From NCBI RefSeq assembly GCF_024363255.1, contig NZ_AP026070.1, forward strand, positions 1 to 64,000: DNA of 64,000 bases. The letters run 5' to 3'. The stretch is from Shewanella sp. NFH-SH190041. GTDB lineage: Bacteria; Pseudomonadota; Gammaproteobacteria; Enterobacterales; Shewanellaceae. Below, in pieces: positions 52,597 to 61,340 of this stretch; the first letter of the stretch is position 1; each line of letters starts with the position of its first letter. The position numbers and the translations under genes were made by a program. Below the pieces are notes generated by a model. The model did no database searches and was not told where the DNA came from. It saw nothing but the letters and a program-made list of their open reading frames with translations.

Positions 52597-53252
52597 GTGA
52601 TAAACCCCAGGGTTTTTTCAGCCGTTGGCAACAGCGGCGTGAACAGGTGGCTGAAGAGGCGCAAGAGACTCAAGCCGAGACTTTCTCTGAGGATTTAGCG
52701 AGTGACTCCACTGCTGCAGAAGCGACGCTTGATACTGCATTGCAAACAGATACCACCGTTGCATTGCAGCATAGTGATGAAACGGTTTGTGAGCCTGATG
52801 TACTGACAGCCGCTGATTTACCGGATCCTGACAGCATTGAGGTTGGCGGGAGTTTTGCGGCATTTATGGCGCAGAATGTGGACCCGTTGGCGAAAAAAGC
52901 CGCCTTGCGCGCACTATGGAAACAACCTCATTTTAATGAGATTGATGGCTTGTTGGAGTATGCCCTTGATTATTCTAATCAGCCTAAATTAACCGCAGAA
53001 GTTTCAGCTGAATTAGTGAAAAAGGTCTTTAATAAGGTATTTGACGATACGTCGGAGGATGAAGATAAGCAACCTGCTGACATGGCAGATATGCCCGAAG
53101 CCACCGAGCCATTGCTGGTGCAAGATCGCATTGAGCCTGAGACAAATCCTCCTACAGACAAATTGAGCGTAGAGGAGATTGATATTGCCCAGAATGTACC
53201 AAGTGCTGCGCAAGAAATAGACGTTGATGTTGTAAAAGGTAAGTTTAGCTAA
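52593..53252 (+). CDS. DUF3306 family protein of the fdh assembly operon
   Basis: This 219-residue acidic protein begins FFSRWQQRREQVAEE, the DUF3306 start (FLSRWSRRK-type), followed by a low-complexity Glu/Asp/Thr-rich linker (residues 25-70) and a conserved helix-rich part: GGSFAAFMAQNVDPLAKKAA, LRALWKQPHFNEIDGLLEY. Translation is coupled to the DUF3305 gene (ATGA overlap). The function is unknown; genomic context suggests formate dehydrogenase maturation. A 141-base gap with an inverted repeat (GTCCC...GGGAC) follows. Confidence 0.85.
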   Translation: MSDKPQGFFSRWQQRREQVAEEAQETQAETFSEDLASDSTAAEATLDTALQTDTTVALQHSDETVCEPDVLTAADLPDPDSIEVGGSFAAFMAQNVDPLAKKAALRALWKQPHFNEIDGLLEYALDYSNQPKLTAEVSAELVKKVFNKVFDDTSEDEDKQPADMADMPEATEPLLVQDRIEPETNPPTDKLSVEEIDIAQNVPSAAQEIDVDVVKGKFS

Positions 53253-53393
53253 TTTTAGACTCTGTAAAATTGGTACACCACTTGCTGTAAGTCGTTCAAA
53301 AGAATGACAGTCCCTGCGCACCACAAACCCCAATAACAGGGCGCTGGGACCGACATAACAACGGCAACAGCCAATACTGTTCAGGAACGCATA

Positions 53394-55079
53394 GTGAGCA
53401 TAAATTCCAATACTGTGCCAAGTCAGCTTCAGCTGAAGCAGGCTCGGCAGGACGTGATGGCGCAAACCCGGATTCTGCAGAATCTGATCCCGCCAACAGT
53501 CAGCTATACGACTCAGGGCAATGTTCTGATCATTGGCCCGGAAGATTTAATTCGTCTGGCTGCAGCCCAACTTACTGCTATGGCTAGTGTCGTGCTGTTG
53601 GCAACCGACCCCATTTCCAGTCAGGATGATGAACACCTCGAGCAGGTGATGAATGCTGTACCTGATACGGAATGTTTTTATAACCGATTAATCGCCGTAA
53701 AAGGCTTTTTAGGGCAGTTTCAGGTGCTGGTTGCTGGTGAGGCCGCTGCTGATAGCCAAGTGCAGCTTAGTCAGGTTGCGATTCGTCAACCGCATTTTGA
53801 TCTGGTGCTGGATTTAGGGCTGGAACCATCGTTACAACTGGAAATGTTGCCTCCGGGCTATTTTTACGTTGGTCGTGAGCCGCAAAAACTCGCCGACGCG
53901 TTGCAGCAATTACCAGACATGGTGGGCGAGTTTGATAAGCCCAGATACGTGAAGGTGAATGCCGAGCTGTGTGCTCATCATCGTCATGGCATGAATGGCT
54001 GTAACCGTTGTTTGAATGTGTGCCCGGCAGATGCCATTGCTTCGGTTGAGAATGTGATTGAGATAGATCCATACCTATGCCACGGTGCTGGTAGTTGCAC
54101 CAGTGCCTGTCCAACTGGCGCACTGAGTTACGATCTGCCTAACCCACAAGCGTTACACTGTTATCTGCACAAATTAATCACCCGTTATCAGGCGTTGGCC
54201 CAACAGGCTCCTGTGGTGCTGTTTTATGATGAAGACAGTGCTTTAGCTGCTCAGATTGATGTGTTACCTGGTGACGTGTTGCCAGTGGCGTTGGAAGAAG
54301 TCGCAGTAGCCGGGATTGACCATTGGTTGGCGGCATTGGCTTGGGGCGCTCGACAAGTGCTCATATTGACCACTGATGCTACTCCGGAAACCCTAATGGC
54401 GATGCTCAGCGGAGAGTTGGCACTGGCCAATCGTATGCTGAGTGAAATGGGCCAACCTGAACGCATCAGTACAGTGCAAGATATCGCGCCAGAGGCGTTG
54501 TCTGACACCTTGATGCTAAGTCTTACGTGGCCGCTAACACCCGCTGGGGAATTTACTGCAACCACTAAGCGCGCGACCTTATATGCTGCTGTTGATCATC
54601 TGAACCAACAAGCTAATGTGGTTAATAACATAGTGCCTTTGGCTAATATTCCTTACGGTACGGTGAGCATTAAGGCGGAAAACTGCACCCTGTGTTTGAG
54701 CTGTGTGGCTTCCTGTCCAACTTGGGCGCTTAAAGATGGTGGTGATGAACCCGCGCTGCGTTTTACGGAGCAAGACTGTATTCAGTGCGGTTTATGTGAA
54801 AATGCCTGTCCTGAGCAGGTGATTAGTCTGTCTTCGCGCATTAACTTCGATCAGGTGCAACGTCAGCAGGCACGCACGTTAAAAGAAGAGCCGCCATTTG
54901 AATGTATTGTCTGCGGCACCCCATTTGCTACCCAGTCTATGGTGCACCGCATGTTGGACATGGTCGGTAGTCATGATGCTTTTTCTGCCAATATCGAGCG
55001 GCTGAAAATGTGCGGTGATTGCCGGGTGAAAGACATGTTTGAAGATATTTTACAGGATCCAGAGAAGCAACTGCGTTAA
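53394..55079 (+). CDS. Multi-cluster 4Fe-4S ferredoxin-type protein
   Basis: This 561-residue cytoplasmic protein has two pairs of 4Fe-4S motifs: CNRCLNVCPADAI from residue 203 and CHGAGSCTSACPTGAL from 229, then CTLCLSCVASCPTWAL from 431 and CIQCGLCENACPEQVI from 462. An extra cysteine set CIVCGTPFA and CGDCRVKD lies near the C-terminus. The region between the pairs resembles an HdrA/MvhD-like or domain-swapped scaffold only loosely. Such genes are regular members of Shewanella fdh loci. An electron-transfer or maturation role is inferred. GTG 53394 follows AGGAA. Confidence 0.85.
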   Translation: MSINSNTVPSQLQLKQARQDVMAQTRILQNLIPPTVSYTTQGNVLIIGPEDLIRLAAAQLTAMASVVLLATDPISSQDDEHLEQVMNAVPDTECFYNRLIAVKGFLGQFQVLVAGEAAADSQVQLSQVAIRQPHFDLVLDLGLEPSLQLEMLPPGYFYVGREPQKLADALQQLPDMVGEFDKPRYVKVNAELCAHHRHGMNGCNRCLNVCPADAIASVENVIEIDPYLCHGAGSCTSACPTGALSYDLPNPQALHCYLHKLITRYQALAQQAPVVLFYDEDSALAAQIDVLPGDVLPVALEEVAVAGIDHWLAALAWGARQVLILTTDATPETLMAMLSGELALANRMLSEMGQPERISTVQDIAPEALSDTLMLSLTWPLTPAGEFTATTKRATLYAAVDHLNQQANVVNNIVPLANIPYGTVSIKAENCTLCLSCVASCPTWALKDGGDEPALRFTEQDCIQCGLCENACPEQVISLSSRINFDQVQRQQARTLKEEPPFECIVCGTPFATQSMVHRMLDMVGSHDAFSANIERLKMCGDCRVKDMFEDILQDPEKQLR

Positions 55080-55088
55080 GAGACCTCT

Positions 55089-55754
55089 ATGACAGAATCA
55101 GTAAGACAAATTAGCGAAAACGATCAACTTCGGGCTGATATCTATCAGCTGATCGCCGCCTTGCTGCGCCGCTCACCCACTGCAGAATTGCTGGATTTTC
55201 TGGCTCAGCTGGAGGTGGATACCGATCAGGATAATGATATGACCAAGGCTTGGCTGGCGCTGAAATTGGCCGCTGGTCAATTTACCCCAGAGCAGCTGGA
55301 AGACGAATATTTTGCCCTGTTTATCGGGGTCGGTTGCGGTGAAATCCTGCCCTATGGCAGTTGGTTCGTTACCGGTTCGCTGATGGATAAGCCTCTGGCA
55401 TTATTGCGTCAAGATTTGCTGCAGTTGGGCTTTGCCCGTCAAGAGGACGTGAAAGAGCCTGAAGATCATGTGGCAGCTCTGTGTGAAGTGATGGGGACGT
55501 TGATCTTGGAAGCCCCTAGCTTCCGTCAATTGGCATTTTATCAGCGTCATATGGGCGATTGGATTGCCCGCTTCTGCGATAAATTAGCCGAGGCTCCCAG
55601 TGCAGCGTTTTATGCCACGGTGGCACAGTTAGCAAAAGCCTTTTTTGCGCTGGAAGCTGTGGAGTTTGAACAGTTAAGTTTGAATATTCCGGTGAATTGT
55701 CCCGGTAATGACGATATTCAACCCGAGACAGAAGGCACTGTCCGGGTGAATTGA
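55089..55754 (+). CDS. TorD/DmsD-family chaperone
   Basis: Redox-enzyme maturation chaperones of this all-helical family bind Tat signal peptides of molybdoenzymes and delay export until cofactor insertion. The 221-residue protein shows ADIYQLIAALLRRSP, QLEDEYFALFIGVGCGEILP, a variant of the family's YxxLFxGxxxGxxxPY, and EPEDHVAALCEVMG, a variant of the EPxDHxxxxL motif. It lies nine bases after the Fe-S gene. The likely clients are the FdhA proteins downstream. Its stop codon is the first base-paired part of a hairpin-rich region. Confidence 0.92.
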   Translation: MTESVRQISENDQLRADIYQLIAALLRRSPTAELLDFLAQLEVDTDQDNDMTKAWLALKLAAGQFTPEQLEDEYFALFIGVGCGEILPYGSWFVTGSLMDKPLALLRQDLLQLGFARQEDVKEPEDHVAALCEVMGTLILEAPSFRQLAFYQRHMGDWIARFCDKLAEAPSAAFYATVAQLAKAFFALEAVEFEQLSLNIPVNCPGNDDIQPETEGTVRVN

Positions 55755-55863
55755 GGATCCGGGGATCCTCAAGCGCGGCCGCGCCGGCGAAAGCTGGTGC
55801 GGCTGTACTTCGCCGGGGACAGGGATATCCCCATAAACGGGAATACTAAAAATTTAGTATTCC
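55752..55863 (+). promoter_or_regulatory. Palindrome-dense leader between torD-like and fdh genes
   Basis: In 112 bases I find TGAGGATCC/GGATCCTCA (55752-55771), the perfect palindrome GCGCGGCCGCGC (55773-55784), CCGGCGAA/TTCGCCGG (55784-55791 with 55809-55816), GGGG/CCCC (55815-55832, with GGGATATCCC inside) and GGAATACTAAA/TTTAGTATTCC (55840-55863). The stops end at 55754 and the next start is 55885. No T-run follows, so this is not an ordinary terminator. It could be an attenuator, an RNA-stability element setting the ratio of assembly to structural genes, or a metabolite-sensing leader. Confidence 0.6.
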
Positions 55864-55884
55864 ATTGATAAATCAGGAGACCTT

Positions 55885-56079
55885 ATGAAGAAGCAGGCTT
55901 CCGGCATCAGTCGACGTCAAGCGTTAAAACGTTTGATTGCAGGCGGTGCGGCAGGTAGCGCTGTTGTCCTTGCGGGCACAGCACGCGCTGAATCACAAGC
56001 AGTCACCAAAGCAGTTAAAGGTGAGGGTTACCAAGAAACAGACCACATTCGCGCCTATTACGCCTCATTGCAGCAGTAA
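55885..56079 (+). CDS. Formate dehydrogenase-region Tat-signal miniprotein (copy 1)
   Basis: This 64-residue protein is mostly a twin-arginine signal: SRRQALKRLIAGGAAGSA with RR at residues 10-11, hydrophobic core, and AxA-type end ARAES. The mature part is only about 30 residues, ending GYQETDHIRAYYASLQQ. It belongs to the known 'formate dehydrogenase region TAT target' family, of unknown function. It is always beside fdhA; a second copy precedes fdhA2. A strong AGGAGA precedes the ATG. Confidence 0.88.
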   Translation: MKKQASGISRRQALKRLIAGGAAGSAVVLAGTARAESQAVTKAVKGEGYQETDHIRAYYASLQQ

Positions 56080-56173
56080 CCATCTGCATAAGCCGTAGTT
56101 GTCAGGACGCGACGATACCCTGATACCGGTCAGTACTGGATCAGCCGTATCACAACCTACAGGAGGATGTGTG

Positions 56174-59023
56174 ATGCAACTGACACGCACATCGAACCAG
56201 ACCAAACCCGCTGAAAAGCCAGGTCTGGGGCTCAATCGCCGCCAGTTTCTCAGAACTGCCGGTCTATCTGCCGGCAGCGTAGCCGCAGCATCAGTACTGG
56301 GTACAGGATTGATGCGCAAAGCGCATGCCGAGTTTATTCCCCACGACGCACCTGTCGAAGTTAAAAAAACCATTTGTTCCCACTGCGCCGTTGGCTGCGG
56401 TATCTACGCCCATGTACAACAGGGAGTGTGGACCGATCAGGAGCCTGCTTTTGATCATCCCTTCAACTCTGGCGGTCACTGCGCCAAGGGGGCTGCTGTT
56501 CGGGAAGTCGGTCATGGCGAAAAACGCCTGAAATACCCGATGAAACGGGAAGGTGGTAAATGGAAACGTATCAGCTGGGAACAGGCCATTGAGGAAGTAG
56601 GCGCTCAGGCGCTGAAAATCCGCAAAGAATCTGGCCCTGATTCCGTATTTTTTATGGGGAGTGCCAAATTCAATAATGAACAGGCCTATCTGTATCGCAA
56701 ATTCGCTGCCATGTGGGGCACCAATAATGTTGACCACAGCGCGCGGATCTGCCACTCCACTACGGTTGCCGGGGTAGCGAATACCTGGGGCTATGGCGCG
56801 CAAACTAATTCTATCAATGATATGCGTAACGCCAAGGTGATGCTATTTGTTGGCTCAAACCCCTGTGAAGCTCACCCGGTCGCCATGCAGCATATTCTGG
56901 TGGGGAAAGAGCGGGGCGCCAAAGTGATTGTGGTGGATCCTCGTTTTACCCACACCGCGGCTAAGAGTGATGAATACGTGCATCTGCGGCCGGGGACGGA
57001 TATTCCATTTATCTACGGCTTACTATGGCACATTTTTGAAAATGGCTGGGAAGATAAAAAGTTTATCGAAGAGCGGGTATATGGCTTGGATCGCATCCGA
57101 GAAGAGGTAAAAAAGTTCCCGCCGGAGGTGGTGGAAAACGTAGCCGGTGTGCCGAAAGCTCAGATGTATCGCGTCGCAAAAACAATGGCTGAAAATAAGC
57201 CCGGTACCATTGTTTGGTGTATGGGTGGGACCCAGCACCACATGGGAAACTCCAATACCCGTAGTTACTGTATTTTGCAGTTGGCGCTGGGCAATATGGG
57301 GGTGTCTGGCGGCGGGACAAATATTTTCCGCGGTCACGATAATGTACAGGGGGCGACAGATTTTGGTCTGTTATTTGATACTTTACCCGGTTATTACGGT
57401 TTAAAAACGGGCTCTTGGCAACACTGGAGCCGGGTGTGGGATCTGGATTATGAATGGGTGAAGGGGCGTTTTGACCAAGGGACATATCTTGGTCAGGTGC
57501 CGATGAACTCCACTGGTATCCCTTGTTCCCGTTGGCTTGATGGGGTACTGGAAAACAAGGATAAAATTGCCCAGCGCGACAATATCCGAATGGCGTTTTT
57601 CTGGGGACAGTCCGTCAACACTGAAACCCGGGGGCCGGATGTTCGTAAGGCGCTGAATAAAATGGATATGGTCGTGGTGGTTGACCCTTATCCCACTATC
57701 GCCGGGGTGCTGCCAGAACGGCAAGATGGCGTATACCTACTGCCATCAACAACTCAGTTTGAAACTTATGGTTCGGTATCTGCTAGTAACCGTTCATTAC
57801 AGTGGCGTAGTCAGGTGATCGAGCCGCTGTTTGAGTGTAAGCCGGATCATGAAATCATGTATTTGCTGGCGAAAAAATGGGGTTTTGACCAAGAGATGTT
57901 TAAGCATATCAAGGTCAATGGTACTGAGCCCCTGATTGAAGATATTACTCGGGAATATAATCGCGGCATGTGGACTATCGGTTATACCGGTCAAAGTCCG
58001 GAGCGCTTAAAACAGCACCAGGAAAACTGGGGTACCTTCAGTGTTGATAGTTTAGAAGCCTCTGGCGGTCCCTGTGCGGGAGAAACCTATGGCTTGCCAT
58101 GGCCATGTTGGGGGACTCCGGAGATGAAACACCCTGGGACCCAAATCCTCTATCGAACGGATCGAGAAGTGCGCAACGGTGGTGGTACCTTCCGCGCCCG
58201 TTTCGGAGTACAGCATGATGGCGTCAATATTCTGGCCGATAATTCCTGGTCACTGGGCAGTGGCATTGAGGATGGGTATCCAGAATTTACTGACAAGATG
58301 TTGAAACAACTAGGGTGGTGGGATCAACTGACGCCGCAAGAGCAGCAGGCTGCGACGGGGCGCAACTGGAAAACCGATCTCTCCGGCGGTATTCAGCGGG
58401 TCGCCATTGCCAATGGCTGTTCGCCTTACGGTAATGCTAAAGCCAGATGTGTCGTCTGGACTTTCCCTGACGACATCCCGATCCACCGGGAGCCTCTCTA
58501 TACCCCAAGACGGGATTTAGTGCCTAAGTATCCGACTTATGATGACCGGATGGTTGCCCGTCTCCCAACCCTGTATAAATCCATTCAGCAGCAGAACTTT
58601 GCTAGGGATTTCCCGTTGGTACTGACAACAGGCCGGCTGGTGGAATACGAAGGCGGTGGTGAGGAAACTCGCTCTAATGCCTGGCTGGCCCAATTGCAGC
58701 AGGAAATGTATGTGGAAATAAATCCACAAGATGCCCAAGACCGAGGGATCCGTAATGGCGATAAAGTGGTGTTGCACAGCCCCTCAGGCGCCAAAATCGG
58801 CGTTGCGGCGATGGTGACACCTCGGGTCGTCCCCGGGGAAACCTTTATGCCGTTCCACTTTGGCGGGGTGTTTGAAATGCAGAGTCTGGCCAAGAAATAT
58901 CCTGCTGGGACAGAGCCGTTTGTGATCGGGGAGTCGGCCAATACGGCAATGACTTATGGCTATGATGTGGTGACCCAGATGCAGGAAACCAAGGCCACCC
59001 TTTGTCAGATCAGCAAAGCCTGA
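56174..59023 (+). CDS. fdhA: Formate dehydrogenase catalytic subunit FdhA (copy 1)
   Basis: This periplasmic molybdo/tungsto-bisPGD enzyme oxidises formate to CO2. The 949-residue protein has a Tat signal (NRRQFLRTAG, RR 22-23), a 4Fe-4S site CSHCAVGCG (Cys68, 71, 75) with Cys103 in GGHCAKG, and the active-site loop ARICHSTTVAG with Cys193 in place of selenocysteine. CILQLALGNMGVSGGGTNIF and GETFMPFHFGG are bisPGD-binding segments. The start is ATG 56174, seven bases after AGGAGG. It is followed by fdhB. Confidence 0.96.
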   Translation: MQLTRTSNQTKPAEKPGLGLNRRQFLRTAGLSAGSVAAASVLGTGLMRKAHAEFIPHDAPVEVKKTICSHCAVGCGIYAHVQQGVWTDQEPAFDHPFNSGGHCAKGAAVREVGHGEKRLKYPMKREGGKWKRISWEQAIEEVGAQALKIRKESGPDSVFFMGSAKFNNEQAYLYRKFAAMWGTNNVDHSARICHSTTVAGVANTWGYGAQTNSINDMRNAKVMLFVGSNPCEAHPVAMQHILVGKERGAKVIVVDPRFTHTAAKSDEYVHLRPGTDIPFIYGLLWHIFENGWEDKKFIEERVYGLDRIREEVKKFPPEVVENVAGVPKAQMYRVAKTMAENKPGTIVWCMGGTQHHMGNSNTRSYCILQLALGNMGVSGGGTNIFRGHDNVQGATDFGLLFDTLPGYYGLKTGSWQHWSRVWDLDYEWVKGRFDQGTYLGQVPMNSTGIPCSRWLDGVLENKDKIAQRDNIRMAFFWGQSVNTETRGPDVRKALNKMDMVVVVDPYPTIAGVLPERQDGVYLLPSTTQFETYGSVSASNRSLQWRSQVIEPLFECKPDHEIMYLLAKKWGFDQEMFKHIKVNGTEPLIEDITREYNRGMWTIGYTGQSPERLKQHQENWGTFSVDSLEASGGPCAGETYGLPWPCWGTPEMKHPGTQILYRTDREVRNGGGTFRARFGVQHDGVNILADNSWSLGSGIEDGYPEFTDKMLKQLGWWDQLTPQEQQAATGRNWKTDLSGGIQRVAIANGCSPYGNAKARCVVWTFPDDIPIHREPLYTPRRDLVPKYPTYDDRMVARLPTLYKSIQQQNFARDFPLVLTTGRLVEYEGGGEETRSNAWLAQLQQEMYVEINPQDAQDRGIRNGDKVVLHSPSGAKIGVAAMVTPRVVPGETFMPFHFGGVFEMQSLAKKYPAGTEPFVIGESANTAMTYGYDVVTQMQETKATLCQISKA

Positions 59024-59043
59024 CACTTGATGAGGAGATTCTT

Positions 59044-59634
59044 ATGGCAGTCATGAAATTTTTGTGTGACACCAAGCGATGCATCGAGTGTAACGGTTGT
59101 GTCACCGCCTGTTCCAATGCCAATGATGAGGCCTTGGTTTGGGGGATCCAGCGCCGCCGGGTGGTCACGCTCAATGACGGTAAGCCGGGTGAGGCATCTA
59201 TATCCGTTGCCTGTATGCATTGTACTGATGCCCCCTGTAAAGCCGTGTGTCCGGCCAACTGTTTTTACACTACGGATGAGGGCATTGTGCTCCACAACAA
59301 AGAGACCTGCATAGGCTGTGGTTACTGCTTCTATGCCTGTCCTTTCGGGGCGCCACAGTTTCCGCGTAAAACCAGTTTTGGCTCCCGGGGAAAAATGGAT
59401 AAATGCACCTTCTGTGCCGGGGGGCCGGGGGAGAACTTCTCTGAAGAGCAACGTCGACTTTACGGGGCTAACCGTATTGCCGAGGGTAAATTACCGCTCT
59501 GTGCAGAGATGTGTTCCACCAAGGCCTTGCTTGCCGGGGATGCAGAGGTGATATCCAGTATCTACCGGGCAAGGGTGTCAGCCCGTAGCACGCCTGGCAC
59601 CATCTGGGGTTACATTCCTGACACAGGTAACTGA
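59044..59634 (+). CDS. fdhB: Formate dehydrogenase iron-sulfur subunit FdhB
   Basis: FdhB passes electrons from FdhA to the cytochrome b subunit through four 4Fe-4S clusters. The 196-residue protein has CIECNGCVTAC, CMHCTDAPCKAVCPANC, CIGCGYCFYACPFGAP and CTFC...CAEMC. It has no signal peptide, so it is probably exported with FdhA by hitch-hiking through Tat. The ATG at 59044 follows GAGGAG; a longer in-frame start overlaps the end of fdhA. Confidence 0.95.
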   Translation: MAVMKFLCDTKRCIECNGCVTACSNANDEALVWGIQRRRVVTLNDGKPGEASISVACMHCTDAPCKAVCPANCFYTTDEGIVLHNKETCIGCGYCFYACPFGAPQFPRKTSFGSRGKMDKCTFCAGGPGENFSEEQRRLYGANRIAEGKLPLCAEMCSTKALLAGDAEVISSIYRARVSARSTPGTIWGYIPDTGN

Positions 59635-59648
59635 TAACGGGGGGCGAG

Positions 59649-60713
59649 ATGATGTTACGCACACACTTACACCGCCTGTTACTCAGCCTAAGCCTGATTT
59701 GTGCCATGTTAGGTATGGCTGTGCAGGCTGCACCGGATAATCAGCAGCAGTTGGAGGCGGATCGCTTAGCTGAGCAGCAGCGTTATGTTGCAGCAGAGCA
59801 GCAACAGCTGACCCAACTACAGGGACATCCGGAAACCTCGACGGCGGATCTTTGGCGCGCCGTCCGAGCTGGGGATACTGGGTATACGCCGGCTCAGACA
59901 TTTGAAGCCGGGAGGTTAATCAATGCCTTTGGTGAAGAAGGGCGGGTATTTCACAATACTTACTCTGTGCCCATTTTGGGCTTCGCTTTAGTTGGGGTGT
60001 TTGGGCTGTTTTTGGTGTTTTACTTTATCAATGGCCCGGCGCGACTGACCAAAGGCTTTTCCGGCAAAATGGTACTGCGCTGGACCCAAACCGATAGAGT
60101 TCTGCACTGGATTATGGCCATCAGTTGTTTGCTGATGATGCTAACCGGCATAGTGATTATGTTGGGGCGGCATGTTTTTGAAGATTTGTTGTCGCCATCG
60201 GTATGGGCGGCGCTGATCTACGGCAGTAAAACAGTGCATGACTGGACCGGGCCTGTGTTCATTGTGGCTTGGGTTCTGAGCATTTTGAAATGGATGCCAA
60301 AGCAGACATTCAAGATGTATGACCTAAGGTGGTTTACCACTGCCGGAGGCTATGTGCATTTCGGACCATTTAAAGGCAAACACCCGGATAGTGGTTTTGC
60401 TAATGCCGGGGAGAAACTCTGGTTTTGGACACTGGCGATATTTGGTCTGTTTATTTCCATTACCGGGGTAATTTTAGTGTTGCCTGAGCTGACCATTACT
60501 CGGGAAAGCTCGATGTTGGCACTGCTGATCCACGGGCTCAGTGCCGCTGTGCTGATTGCATTTACCATAGTGCACATCTGGATGGCGACCGTATTGAGTG
60601 AAGGTGGTCTTGAGTCCATGGTATCTGGTTATTGTGATGAAAACTGGGCAATTCAGCATCACAACCTCTGGTACGATGAAATCAAGGAAAATGGCACATT
60701 GCAGTATAAGTAA
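59649..60713 (+). CDS. fdhC: Formate dehydrogenase cytochrome b556 subunit FdhC
   Basis: This is the membrane heme b subunit that passes electrons to quinone. The 354-residue protein has an N-terminal signal-like segment (LLLSLSLICAMLGMAVQA), a periplasmic stretch of about 70 residues rich in Gln, then a helix near residues 105-125 and four helices of the cytochrome b561-like domain: TDRVLHWIMAISCLLMMLTG, HDWTGPVFIVAW, WTLAIFGLFISITGVILVL and HGLSAAVLIAFTIVHIWMA. The His residues in these are the likely heme ligands. Adjacent ATGs at 59649 and 59652 are both possible. A terminator follows. Confidence 0.95.
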   Translation: MMLRTHLHRLLLSLSLICAMLGMAVQAAPDNQQQLEADRLAEQQRYVAAEQQQLTQLQGHPETSTADLWRAVRAGDTGYTPAQTFEAGRLINAFGEEGRVFHNTYSVPILGFALVGVFGLFLVFYFINGPARLTKGFSGKMVLRWTQTDRVLHWIMAISCLLMMLTGIVIMLGRHVFEDLLSPSVWAALIYGSKTVHDWTGPVFIVAWVLSILKWMPKQTFKMYDLRWFTTAGGYVHFGPFKGKHPDSGFANAGEKLWFWTLAIFGLFISITGVILVLPELTITRESSMLALLIHGLSAAVLIAFTIVHIWMATVLSEGGLESMVSGYCDENWAIQHHNLWYDEIKENGTLQYK

Positions 60714-60733
60714 GCTACTGGTTAACCCTTAAT

Positions 60734-60760
60734 AAAAACCCGCAGCATTGCGGGTTTTTT
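60734..60760 (+). terminator. Terminator after fdhC
   Basis: AAAAACCCGCA and TGCGGGTTTTT form an 11-bp stem around GCAT, followed by another T. It separates the first fdh operon from the second set. Confidence 0.93.
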
Positions 60761-61340
60761 ATGCTTCATACTTGGGGCTGTTGCCCTTGCAAGCTGATTT
60801 AACGTTTTATCTTTTTTTGTCTGAACATCTTCTGATTGCGATAACACATAACTCCCTGCAACAGGCGAATAATGTCGAGCGTGTTTTATCGGCATTGTGG
60901 GCAGTTTTTGTGTGTTACATATTGAAATATTGGTTTTATCGCATGTGCAGATGTTTTTTATTTGGCTGTTTTTTCTGTTTGGTTTTGTTTTTTGGTTCTA
61001 GCTGTACTTATATCTATTTTTAAGTGCTTTATGTATCATTTTGATACTTGTGTAATTGTGCTTAAATTAGTGTTATATATCAGCTTTTTGTTGATTTGTC
61101 TCATTTGTTCACTCTGTGTGATCTCGTCTGCAAATTTATATTTTACCTCCATTAATTCCGCTGTTAATCCTTGGTTTAGCCGGTATTTCTTTAGCCTTTT
61201 CTTTTATATTGCTTTCAAGCTCGACAAAAGCAGTTGTTTTGTCAGGGCTTGCTACTGATTTGCAACTTATTTTTAACTGGCTGTAAGTCAGGACTATCTG
61301 CCGTTTCGGCTTGCCGGAACACTTGAAATTAGGAGTCGCA
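60761..61340. other. T-rich spacer before the second fdh set
   Basis: 580 bases, strongly T-rich on the plus strand and lower in GC than all neighbours. Possible frames here code for Phe/Leu-rich strings, as expected from base bias, and lack ribosome sites. It must hold the promoter of the second set, but no sigma-54 or clear sigma-70 element was found. TGTGATCTCG (about 61117) is only half a CRP site. Confidence 0.6.

Noticed and set aside
55752..55816. Cloning-vector polylinker inserted into the chromosome
   Set aside because: BamHI and NotI sites and CCGGGGATCCTC resemble linkers, but the adjoining bases match no polylinker I know and the flanking operon is intact. Left as a check under the palindrome finding, not as a call.
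60748..61258. Two overlapping frames of 91 and 98 codons in the T-rich spacer, with membrane-like translations
   Set aside because: The hydrophobic Phe/Leu/Cys content follows from T-rich DNA; there is no ribosome site, no conserved motif, and the first starts inside the fdhC terminator.
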